Of a stretch of DNA of 8,182 nt, positions 1-6,438 are shown piece after piece. The DNA is from Candidatus Cloacimonadota bacterium (GTDB lineage Bacteria; Cloacimonadota; Cloacimonadia; Cloacimonadales; JAJBBL01): positions 1 through 8,182 of the forward strand of contig JAJBBL010000181.1 of NCBI GenBank assembly GCA_020532365.1. Reading direction: 5' to 3'. The first letter of the stretch is position 1. Every line of letters begins with the position of its first letter. The notes under the pieces were generated by a model. The model did no database searches and had not been told where the DNA came from. It was given only the letters and a program-made list of their open reading frames with translations. A program made the translations under genes and the position numbers.

Positions 1-985
1 CTTTAGGGAGAGGTTTACCGATCCCTTTACTCTCACTGTTCTCAACCTTCAGCTTAATTTGCATTTTTTTGCCGTATGTTGAATACTCATAATATTGCTC
101 AGGTTTCAGCACTGTAGTCGGATGTAATTGCACCTCTTTCGATTCCCCATCCAGCAGGTTGATCTTTTCGGAATACTTAAATGAGTAGTAATCTTCAAGT
201 TCACTACTTTCGAACTGCGGGCTACTATATTGAATGTCGGCCAAAGCGGTCTCAATTCCGCTTCTTGATGCGGCAAGTTTATACCGTTCTACCCCACTAT
301 TATCTACTTTTTTCGGTTCTCCGGCGACGAGTGTTAGCTTAAAGTTTTCAAAGTTTGTACCGCTATTATTATTTATATTAGCCATAACATCGATCTGTAA
401 ATTATCTTCATCCAACACGGCTTTATACACACCTCTCCAGCTTAACCCTGAAGTCATATACGCTAAGTTGGCTTTATATTTACCCGCTTTTTTAGTGTTT
501 ATCTTCCAGCTTATTGTTGGTTTCGAGCTATAAACCTCAGTCCCCTTATCCAGTATATACCCCGTTATTTCAGACGTTCTAAGAAACACTCTATTCCCAT
601 TTTTCACCTCTTTGACACCTAAAGTCTCGTAATCACTATAGAGCAATTCACCTCTATAAACTCCACCGTCTTTAGTCATTATCTCTATCTGTTTCCCTAT
701 ATTTCGTTTGAGTGCTGATTGAAAATCGGTCGCTCTCTGTATAAAGCTTTGGCTTACCACGCTAAAGTCGTTCTGTTTTTGTGGTAGAAGGATTACTGTT
801 TTCTCTTGAAAGGTGATGGGGAAATTAAAGTATTCAAAGCTGTTTTCCCCTTTTTCAAGCGACATTTCTATGGTATCATTGATTTGCCCTAAGTTCTGTT
901 GATATGCTGAGATATGCAGCTCGGCTGAGAGGTTAGCAAAAGCGGTCAGAGCCAAGGCTATAGCAATTATTTTTAAATATTTCAT
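1..985 (-). CDS. Secreted DUF4139-family protein, 3' end cut by window edge
   Basis: The frame is open from an ATG at 985-983 to the window edge, giving 328 codons plus one base with no stop. The start follows a G-rich ribosome binding site (AGGGGGTG, about 4 bases upstream). Residues 1-21 form a signal peptide: MKYLK, a hydrophobic core (IIAIALALTAFA), then a likely cleavage at LSA|E, so the product should be exported. Residues 95-145 resemble a small beta-barrel segment (IGKQIEIMTKDGGVYRGEL, then TSEITGYIL). Residues 178-224 carry the DUF4139 signature: SGLSWRGVYKAVLDED, an N-rich stretch, then FENFKLTLVAGEP. The last visible residues (VENSESKGIGKPLP) match the conserved stretch that leads into the family's C-terminal beta region. 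The usual N-terminal DUF4140 segment is not obvious. The biochemical function of the family is unknown; a surface or periplasmic role is inferred. An 81-bp gap separates it from the upstream O-methyltransferase gene, so it may be transcribed separately. Family assignment is fairly secure. Confidence 0.82.
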   Translation of the reverse strand, partial: MKYLKIIAIALALTAFANLSAELHISAYQQNLGQINDTIEMSLEKGENSFEYFNFPITFQEKTVILLPQKQNDFSVVSQSFIQRATDFQSALKRNIGKQIEIMTKDGGVYRGELLYSDYETLGVKEVKNGNRVFLRTSEITGYILDKGTEVYSSKPTISWKINTKKAGKYKANLAYMTSGLSWRGVYKAVLDEDNLQIDVMANINNNSGTNFENFKLTLVAGEPKKVDNSGVERYKLAASRSGIETALADIQYSSPQFESSELEDYYSFKYSEKINLLDGESKEVQLHPTTVLKPEQYYEYSTYGKKMQIKLKVENSESKGIGKPLPK

Positions 986-1066
986 CAAACACCCCCTGTT
1001 GACTTCTTAGTCTATATATCTATAATTTAACGAGTTATACTTAAAGTTAAACCCCTCATTTATTTG
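986..1066 (-). other. AT-rich intergenic leader of the DUF4139 gene
   Basis: This 81-bp gap is the second longest in the window and is strongly AT-rich on its gene-distal side. A consensus TTGACA sits at 1064-1069 on the minus strand, overlapping the stop codon of the upstream gene, but no acceptable -10 box lies 15-19 bases beyond it. A TATAGA-like element further down lacks a good -35. A promoter here is likely from the spacing but cannot be pinned to exact boxes. No stem-loop with a T tract is visible. Confidence 0.3.
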
Positions 1067-1639
1067 TCAACTCTCAACTTTCGGTTCATAGAGAGTTATT
1101 TCGAGACCTGCTTCTATAGGAATAGTTATAGAGGTGAAGCTCTGATCCTTACTCAGCTCATTTAGGTATTCAGCAACTGTTTTTTCGTGTGAGAGAATGT
1201 TATCAGCCACTAACAGTGCACCTTTCTTGAGTTTTGTCTTAAGTAGTGCAAGATAATTTTTATAGTCCGATTTATTAGCATCTAAGAACACAAAATCATA
1301 GCTATTTTTCAAGGTTGGCACTACATATTCGGCTTTACCGAAGTGGATAGTTAATCTTTCAAGCCCCTTCAAGTTTTCACAAGCCAAATTATATCTCTCT
1401 ACATCACTCTCAATCGTCTCAATTTCTGCTTGAAACGCTTCGGATGCTGAGTAAAGGTGAAAGATAGAGTATCCATTAGAAGCTCCAATCTCAAGTATAT
1501 TATGGGGCTGTTTTATTTTTACAAGTAGCTGCAGCAGCTTCACTGTTTGCTCTCCAACATTCCAGAGTCGTTTAACTGTTCTCTTTTGCAGTTCAAATCT
1601 ATCTAAACGGGCGCTATACTCTTCTTTTGTTATCTCCAT
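1067..1639 (-). CDS. SAM-dependent O-methyltransferase (Methyltransf_3/YrrM-like)
   Basis: This 190-residue protein is a class I SAM methyltransferase of the small cation-dependent O-methyltransferase family (caffeoyl-CoA OMT/YrrM-like, usually about 200-220 residues). Motif I is at 48-57 (ILEIGASNGYS), with an acidic strand end at 74-79 (ETIESD) that would hold the SAM ribose. FLDANKSDY at 119-126 and VADN at 144-147 supply the metal- and substrate-site residues typical of the family (D120, D146, N147). The end, GLEITLYEP, matches the family's last strand. It is soluble, with no signal peptide. The ATG overlaps the end of the glycosyltransferase gene by 10 bp and has a good GGGAG site inside that gene, so the two are co-transcribed and probably translationally coupled. 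The substrate cannot be read from sequence. Pairing with a membrane glycosyltransferase suggests a hydroxylated small molecule, lipid or glycan, but in Bacillus YrrM (TrmR) acts on tRNA wobble uridine, so a tRNA substrate is also possible. Confidence 0.86.
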   Translation of the reverse strand: MEITKEEYSARLDRFELQKRTVKRLWNVGEQTVKLLQLLVKIKQPHNILEIGASNGYSIFHLYSASEAFQAEIETIESDVERYNLACENLKGLERLTIHFGKAEYVVPTLKNSYDFVFLDANKSDYKNYLALLKTKLKKGALLVADNILSHEKTVAEYLNELSKDQSFTSITIPIEAGLEITLYEPKVES

Positions 1640-2721
1640 TTATATCTCCCAAACGTCCCTTTTAGTCCAAAGAACACGAAGTAAGGGACGTGTATTATTA
1701 AGGCAATAGGGTAATAAAGAAGGTACTCTGTTTTCTTTATTTTCAGAGTAAATGAGAGTAGTAGTAAAAGTTCTGCAAAGGATTTAATAGCCAGAAGAAT
1801 CAAGAAGTTATACCAACCAAGCCATCCTAAAATTGAATATACTAAGAGAATCATCATAATTGCGTAGTAAAGAAGTACTACTGCAGTTCCTATTTTGATA
1901 GCCGGTGGATAATATTTCCATTTTGATGCTCGGCGGGTCTCTAAGTTAATCTGTCCTTTCAAATCTTTCTCATCAACTGATGGAACTATCGAGTCTTGGT
2001 TAAACATAAAATTCATCTTACGTGCTTTGCGACCTATCCGTTGTAGCATCAAATCATCATCACCTGAAGGTATCTCCTCTAAACCTTTGAACCCTCCAAC
2101 TTTTTCGAAAACCTCTTTACGGTAAGCAAAGTTTCGACCGGTACACGTAGCCCCATAGTTCCACCCTAACGTACCAGCAGATACGGCAAAGATAGAGATT
2201 CTCTCTAAGTTCTTGAGTCGAATCAAGTGTCGATTCTGTTTAGACAGAAGGGGGGAGTATCCCACTACAACGTCAACTTTTTCGGTAAAGTGTCTGTTAA
2301 TCTCAGACAGCCATTTATTTCCAGGCAGGCAATCGGCGTCGGTAAAGGCTAAGAGAGGATATTTTGCTCTCTTTATACCTAAGTCTAAAGCTCTTTTCTT
2401 ACCCCCTTTTGTGCCAACGGGTATGCCTTCTAACTGTAGATTTTGCAGCTTTGTTATGTACTCTTTAACGATTTTACTCGTTAAATCTTCAGAGCGATCG
2501 TCGACAACTATTATTTCGTATTTATCGAGAGGGTAGTCTTGTTTTGCAAGTGCTTCTATAATATTTGCAATATTTTCCTGCTCATTTCTTGCAGCGACGA
2601 TTACAGATATCTGTTGGTAAGCGACTTTATCTTGGATGGAATCAAAACGAAAAAGACCTACAGTTATTAAAAACAGGAGTAAAAGGTAGAAATACGATAA
2701 AAAAAGCCCGATAACAAACAC
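1630..2721 (-). CDS. Membrane-bound family 2 glycosyltransferase
   Basis: This is an inner-membrane glycosyltransferase of 363 residues with a GT-A (GT2) catalytic domain. One membrane segment lies at about 2-24. The catalytic domain follows: ISVIVAARNEQENI (38-51), EIIVVDDRSED (69-79, sugar-nucleotide aspartates D74 and D75), FTDADC (126-131, the DxD metal site) and SGDDDLML (219-226, the catalytic acidic motif). RRASKW (263-268) stands where processive GT2 enzymes have Q/RxxRW. Two or three membrane segments (about 276-298, 302-325, 333-353) end in a basic tail (GTFGRYKWR). This layout matches GT2 enzymes that transfer a sugar to a lipid or a growing glycan at the cytoplasmic face. Donor and acceptor are not predictable. 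The start is GTG at 2721-2719, with an in-frame TGA 9 bases upstream, so no longer start is possible. No strong ribosome binding site is visible and dnaX ends only 18 bp upstream, so coupling to dnaX translation is likely. Confidence 0.88.
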   Translation of the reverse strand: MFVIGLFLSYFYLLLLFLITVGLFRFDSIQDKVAYQQISVIVAARNEQENIANIIEALAKQDYPLDKYEIIVVDDRSEDLTSKIVKEYITKLQNLQLEGIPVGTKGGKKRALDLGIKRAKYPLLAFTDADCLPGNKWLSEINRHFTEKVDVVVGYSPLLSKQNRHLIRLKNLERISIFAVSAGTLGWNYGATCTGRNFAYRKEVFEKVGGFKGLEEIPSGDDDLMLQRIGRKARKMNFMFNQDSIVPSVDEKDLKGQINLETRRASKWKYYPPAIKIGTAVVLLYYAIMMILLVYSILGWLGWYNFLILLAIKSFAELLLLLSFTLKIKKTEYLLYYPIALIIHVPYFVFFGLKGTFGRYKWR

Positions 2722-2739
2722 TGAGGTTCAACCGCTACT

Positions 2740-4413
2740 TTATTTTTTAGTCTTCTTTTGTAACGGCAATTGCGTAATAGATGCCTCTGCCCCTTCAATA
2801 AATTTAGCTAATTCAGGTAGCTCTTGTTGAATATCTTTCAGGGTTGGGTTTTTGATATAATCCTCTTCTTTTTTCTCCTGGATTCGCAAGGTTAAATCAA
2901 TGCTCACTGGTCTTTTATAATATTTAGCAAGCACCTCCCCTATTTCACTTTTCTTATCTTCAAGATAGCTGAATGCTGACCCTTGATTTACCTCAAAAAA
3001 AAGTTTATTGTCGGTTATATTTTTCAGAGTCAGCTCTTTAAAATAGTTATTCGTAATCATTGGGAGTTTCGCCAACGCTTCTTTTTTAGTCTGCTCGTAC
3101 AGTTCAACAGTTATCTTCTTCTGTTCAGTCTGAGCAGGTATTTTTGTCTTGGCAACGGGCGCTTGAGGGCTAACTGAAGTCTCTTTTACTTGCTCCTTCT
3201 CTTCTCTTTTGTGGGTATAGGTCTTTTTAGCTTCATAGCTTTCTAAGAGGCTTTTTCTTTCAGTTTGAGCTGGTATCGGTGTCTGACTCTCTTGTATTGG
3301 TGTCTTTTCTAAAAGCTCTAAAACGGAGACCATCTCTTCTAATTTGGTTAGCTTAATCAGAGTCATTTCCATAATCAGCAATGGGTTTGCTGATTGTCTA
3401 ATATCGGTTCTTGCTTTAATTAAAACTGAGAGGATATAGAGCAGTGAATCTTCTGTAAAGCTCTTATTGATTTCGGCCATCTCTTCTCTTAAGGAGGTCG
3501 GTATTTCAGGTTGTGGCACCCCTGTTTTTAGGAGGAGCAAGATTCGTATATAATCAAGATAACCGTTGATAAATTCTTGCAGATCATTCCCTTTTTCCAG
3601 TGTATTATGCAAGAGAGCTATCATCCCCCCTGTCTTTTTCTGCTGCAAGCACTCGGTAATTTTATGATATACCTCTGTCGAAACCATCCCGAATATCATC
3701 AACACTTCGTTAGTGGTAATTGATTTACCACCAACGGCCATCAGCTGATCGAGCAGTGACAACGCATCACGCATACTACCATCCGCTTTCTTTGCTATAT
3801 TGTAAAAACCTTCCTCTTCGATGGTAATCTCTTCTTCCTCACAGATCGATTTAAGGCGGGAGACAATTGCGTCGATCGGTATCCGTTTAAAGTCATATCT
3901 CTGACAGCGAGAAATAATAGTCGGCAGGACTTTATGTGGTTCAGTAGTGGCAAAAATAAAGACAACTCGCTCAGGCGGCTCTTCGAGTGTTTTGAGTAGT
4001 GCATTAAACGCATTTTTTGATAGCATATGAACTTCGTCGATAATAAATACTTTATATCTCGACTTAGTAGTAGCGTACATCAGCTCTTTTTGTAAATCTC
4101 TTATATCGTCTACACCTGTATTCGATGCTCCGTCAATTTCAACAACATCGTTTGAGATTCCTTGGGTTATTTCCACGCAGTTTTCGCAAACATTACAGGG
4201 GTGTGAGCTCATTCCTTCCATACAGTTTAAGCTTTTAGCAAAGATTCTGGCCATTGATGTTTTACCTACCCCTCTTGACCCTGTAAACAGGTAAGCGTGT
4301 GCAATTCTATTCAGTGTTAACGCATTTTTAAGGATGGTGGTAACTTGTTCTTGGGCGTATACTTCATCGAAGTTTTGTGGTCTATATTTCCTTGCAAGCA
4401 CAACGTATGACAT
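2740..4413 (-). CDS. dnaX: DNA polymerase III subunit tau (and possibly gamma)
   Basis: DnaX is the ATPase subunit of the clamp loader that opens the beta sliding clamp and ties it to the polymerase. The 557-residue protein starts with the classic MSYVVLARKYRPQNFDEV. The AAA+ core shows Walker A GSRGVGKTS (45-53, K51), a zinc-binding set of four cysteines (C64, C73, C76, C79), Walker B FIIDEVHML (123-131), sensor 1 FATTEPHK (154-161), the SRC arginine finger (R169) and sensor 2 GSMRDALSLLDQL (212-224). The helical collar follows to about residue 365. A polar, low-complexity linker (370-435) contains a duplicated segment. The C-terminal tau-specific region (about 440-557) is short. ATG at 4413 has an AGAGG ribosome binding site. 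The common partners ybaB and recR are not downstream; a glycosyltransferase gene is. A U8 run at residues 471-473 could allow a frameshift, described separately. Confidence 0.97.
   Translation of the reverse strand: MSYVVLARKYRPQNFDEVYAQEQVTTILKNALTLNRIAHAYLFTGSRGVGKTSMARIFAKSLNCMEGMSSHPCNVCENCVEITQGISNDVVEIDGASNTGVDDIRDLQKELMYATTKSRYKVFIIDEVHMLSKNAFNALLKTLEEPPERVVFIFATTEPHKVLPTIISRCQRYDFKRIPIDAIVSRLKSICEEEEITIEEEGFYNIAKKADGSMRDALSLLDQLMAVGGKSITTNEVLMIFGMVSTEVYHKITECLQQKKTGGMIALLHNTLEKGNDLQEFINGYLDYIRILLLLKTGVPQPEIPTSLREEMAEINKSFTEDSLLYILSVLIKARTDIRQSANPLLIMEMTLIKLTKLEEMVSVLELLEKTPIQESQTPIPAQTERKSLLESYEAKKTYTHKREEKEQVKETSVSPQAPVAKTKIPAQTEQKKITVELYEQTKKEALAKLPMITNNYFKELTLKNITDNKLFFEVNQGSAFSYLEDKKSEIGEVLAKYYKRPVSIDLTLRIQEKKEEDYIKNPTLKDIQQELPELAKFIEGAEASITQLPLQKKTKK
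2995..3002 (-). other. Possible -1 frameshift slippery run in dnaX
   Basis: On the coding strand dnaX codons 471-473 read CTT TTT TTT, giving eight T in a row and an in-frame U UUU UUU heptamer. The next bases are GAG, so a -1 slip reads TGA at once and would end the protein after residue 473. A +1 slip reaches TAA one codon later. Short DnaX (gamma) is made by frameshifting in E. coli and by slippage on an A run in Thermus. I see no obvious upstream Shine-Dalgarno stimulator, and runs like this arise by chance in AT-rich DNA, so this is only a candidate. Confidence 0.25.
3082..3276 (-). repeat. dnaX: Duplicated segment in the DnaX linker
   Basis: Two similar stretches lie in the DnaX linker. 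Residues 380-397 read IPAQTERKSLLESYEAKK (3223-3276) and residues 425-444 read IPAQTEQKKITVELYEQTKK (3082-3141). IPAQTE is identical in both, and the second half keeps the E-x-YE-x-KK pattern. The DNA is also similar around the IPAQTE codons. This looks like a local duplication within a flexible linker that has since diverged. It may be only a low-complexity spacer or a repeated short binding motif. Confidence 0.5.
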
Positions 4414-4438
4414 TTTTACCTCTTTTATGAATTTCTCT

Positions 4439-4467
4439 ATACTATCGAGTTATCTATAAGATGTTAG
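4439..4467 (-). promoter_or_regulatory. Possible promoter of dnaX
   Basis: On the minus strand CTAACA (4462-4467) and TAGTAT (4439-4444) are separated by 17 bases, each matching the sigma70 consensus at four of six positions. The site lies between the stem-loop after the acyl-CoA dehydrogenase gene and the dnaX start, about 25 bases before the ATG. The placement is sensible, but weak matches like these are common in AT-rich DNA. Confidence 0.3.
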
Positions 4468-4476
4468 ACATATAAG

Positions 4477-4508
4477 AGGCGGCAACAGGTTTTGCTCTGT
4501 TACCGCCT
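4477..4508 (-). terminator. Stem-loop between acyl-CoA dehydrogenase gene and dnaX
   Basis: An outer 6-bp stem (AGGCGG with CCGCCT) and an inner 5-bp stem (AACAG with CTGTT) are separated by one C-A mismatch and close an 8-base loop. It begins about 18 bases after the dehydrogenase stop codon. Position and GC-rich stem fit a transcription terminator for the ftcD-led unit. In the minus direction it is followed by CTTATATGTCT, not a clean T tract, so it may instead be an attenuator or an mRNA 3'-end stabiliser. Confidence 0.55.
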
Positions 4509-4525
4509 GATGTATAAGTTATTTT

Positions 4526-5671
4526 TTATGATTCTTTCAGTAAGTTGGACGCAACGATAGAGCGTTGAATCTGGTTAGTACCTTCGTAAATCTGAGTAAT
4601 TTTGGCATCTCTCATCATTTTCTCTACTGGATATTCTTTCATATATCCGTATCCGCCGAAGAGTTGAACAGCGTCAGTAGTAACTCTCATAGCTACGTCA
4701 GATGCATAATATTTCACCATAGCCGACTCTTTACTATATCTTTTTGCTCCTGCGTCGATCATTTTAGCCAACGAATAAGTCATAGCTCTGGCGGCTTCAA
4801 TTTCAGTTGCCATATCGGCGAGCATAAACTGCACCCCTTGGAACGAGGAGATTGGTTTACCGAACTGACTTCTCTCTTTAACGTAGCGAAGTGCTTCATT
4901 GAGAGCTCCTTGTGCTATTCCGATGGCTTGTGAAGCGACCATAGGTCTCGACTTATCGAATGTTTTCATTGCAACCATAAACCCGGACCCTTCTCTTCCG
5001 ATAAGGTTCTCTTTGGGAATACGACAATCTTCAAAGATCAGCTCTCTGGTAGCAGAAGCTCTGACCCCCATTTTGTTCTCAATTTTACCAAAAGAGAAGC
5101 CTGGTGTGCCTTTTTCGACTATAAAGCAAGAAGCGCCTCTGGCACCTTTAGTTCTGTCGGTCATAGCAAAAATTGTATAAATTTCTGCCTCGCCACCGTT
5201 TGTAATCCATTGTTTAGTACCGTTGAGTACATAGTAATCACCATCTTTAGTTGCTGTTGTTTCAACTGCACCTGCGTCAGAGCCGGCATTAGCTTCAGTA
5301 AGCCCGAATGCGGCAAGTCTTTTACCTTCCGCTATATCGGGTAAGTATTTTTGCTTTTGCTCTTCTGAGCCTGATAACAGAATCGGATATAAGCCGAGCC
5401 CTGTTGCGCCTAACGAAAGGGAAATACCTGCACAGACTTTACATAACTCTTCTGTCATTACACACAAGTCCATCACTTTGCCACTGATTCCACCATATTC
5501 CTCTGGGATCATAACTGCAAACAGGTCTGACTGGGCATAAACTTCAACGATATCCCAAGGGAAAATCCCTTCTTCATCGTATTTCTCTCTAACTGGTTTC
5601 ATTTTTTCTTCTGCAATTTTGCGAGCTAATTCTTTTATTTCGAGCTGCTCATCAGTTAAAAAATAATCCAT
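4526..5671 (-). CDS. Acyl-CoA dehydrogenase, short-chain/butyryl-CoA type
   Basis: This FAD flavoenzyme introduces the alpha-beta double bond into an acyl-CoA and passes electrons to electron-transfer flavoprotein. Its 381 residues are full length for the soluble tetrameric family. The first family signature, GLTEANAGSDAGA, is at 123-135, and WITNGG (155-160) follows in the FAD/substrate region. RSQFGKPISSFQ (267-278) is the conserved FAD-contacting stretch. The second signature runs from Q336 to D355 (QLFGGYGYMKEYPVEK). The catalytic base is E363 in QIYEGTNQIQR, the position used by short-chain and butyryl-CoA dehydrogenases rather than by isovaleryl- or long-chain enzymes. Exact chain length cannot be set; a branched short acyl-CoA is possible. 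The ATG has a perfect GGAGG 4 bases upstream and lies 32 bp after the methyltransferase gene, probably in the same transcript. No etfAB, crotonase or thiolase gene is in view, so its pathway partners must be elsewhere. It is followed by a stem-loop. Confidence 0.95.
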   Translation of the reverse strand: MDYFLTDEQLEIKELARKIAEEKMKPVREKYDEEGIFPWDIVEVYAQSDLFAVMIPEEYGGISGKVMDLCVMTEELCKVCAGISLSLGATGLGLYPILLSGSEEQKQKYLPDIAEGKRLAAFGLTEANAGSDAGAVETTATKDGDYYVLNGTKQWITNGGEAEIYTIFAMTDRTKGARGASCFIVEKGTPGFSFGKIENKMGVRASATRELIFEDCRIPKENLIGREGSGFMVAMKTFDKSRPMVASQAIGIAQGALNEALRYVKERSQFGKPISSFQGVQFMLADMATEIEAARAMTYSLAKMIDAGAKRYSKESAMVKYYASDVAMRVTTDAVQLFGGYGYMKEYPVEKMMRDAKITQIYEGTNQIQRSIVASNLLKES

Positions 5672-5703
5672 AAAACCTCCAAATATCTCTTTTCATATGT
5701 CTT

Positions 5704-6432
5704 TTATGTATTTTGATCCGGTACTCGTTCCGTTCGATTATTGAGAAACTCTATCCTCGAAAACACCTTTTCGATGAAGTGTAAGTTTTCGGGGGAGACA
5801 TAGCTCTTAAACAGTATATTTTCTAATTTCTTACGGAACACTTCTGGATCTCCATTTTCAAAGTATTTGATACCGCTGAGATTGTCAACGATTGAATCTA
5901 CAACACCTTTAATTTCCTCTGTACCTGACAGATACCTCTTCTCCAAATCCCCTTCAATACTCGCCTGATACAACTCATAAGCTACTATCGCCACAGCCTG
6001 GGCTAAGTTCAATGATGGAAATTTGTCAGACGTAGGTATATGACATCTGATTTGACACAAATCTATCTCGTCATCCTTTAACCCACAAGTCTCACGACCA
6101 AAAACAAAAGCTACCCTCTTTCGGGGAAACTGAGTTACGAAGCTACCTACTTCGCTAACATCAAGATCTTTTCTCTTCTTTCGCCCAAATCTGCGGGTCA
6201 AACCTATAGTTAAATCACAGTCCTCGACCGCTTCCGATAGTGAATCGTACACTACTATCTTTTCCATAACCTCTTCTGAATGCACGGCGAGATAGTGATC
6301 CTCTTTTTGGGGTATAGTTCCGACCAGCCGAAGCTGGTCGAAACCAAAGTTATTCACTACTCTCGCACACGCCCCAATATTACCACGATAAACTGGCTCT
6401 ACTAAGACAAAGATAATCGAAAGCGCACTCAT
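5704..6432 (-). CDS. TrmJ-like RNA 2'-O-ribose methyltransferase (SpoU/TrmH family)
   Basis: This 242-residue protein belongs to the SPOUT fold SpoU/TrmH superfamily, which methylates the ribose 2'-hydroxyl of RNA using SAM bound in a trefoil knot. Motif 1 is GNIGACARVVNNFGF (17-31), with the RNA-binding arginine R24. Motif 2 is VFGRETCGLKDDEI (110-123). Motif 3 is HIPTSDKFPSLNLAQAV (131-147). The short N-terminal lead, the length (E. coli TrmJ is about 246) and a helical C-terminal tail (about 196-232) all point to the TrmJ group, which makes Cm32/Um32 in tRNA. Another tRNA or rRNA target within group 1 is possible, so I leave the symbol empty. The ATG is 6 bp after the ftcD stop, and the preceding bases (ATTAAACAGTA) contain no Shine-Dalgarno sequence, so translation probably depends on ribosomes finishing ftcD. 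The functional link to ftcD is unclear. Confidence 0.9.
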   Translation of the reverse strand: MSALSIIFVLVEPVYRGNIGACARVVNNFGFDQLRLVGTIPQKEDHYLAVHSEEVMEKIVVYDSLSEAVEDCDLTIGLTRRFGRKKRKDLDVSEVGSFVTQFPRKRVAFVFGRETCGLKDDEIDLCQIRCHIPTSDKFPSLNLAQAVAIVAYELYQASIEGDLEKRYLSGTEEIKGVVDSIVDNLSGIKYFENGDPEVFRKKLENILFKSYVSPENLHFIEKVFSRIEFLNNRTERVPDQNT

Positions 6433-6438
6433 TACTGT

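Noticed and set aside
234..533. 99-codon plus-strand open frame with a hydrophobic C-terminal half
   Set aside because: It looks membrane-like, but it is antisense to the DUF4139 gene, whose signal peptide, ribosome binding site and family motif are all clear.
1064..1069. Consensus TTGACA on the minus strand as a -35 box for the DUF4139 gene
   Set aside because: No TATAAT-like hexamer lies 15-19 bases downstream, and the motif overlaps the stop codon of the previous gene.
2213..2536. 107-codon open frame on the plus strand
   Set aside because: It is antisense to the catalytic domain of the glycosyltransferase and has no recognisable motif.
3795..4013. 72-codon minus-strand open frame inside dnaX
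   Set aside because: It is out of frame within the conserved AAA+ domain of dnaX and has no motif of its own.
4565..5180. Two overlapping plus-strand open frames (122 and 93 codons)
   Set aside because: Both are antisense to the well-supported acyl-CoA dehydrogenase gene, and their translations show no family motif.
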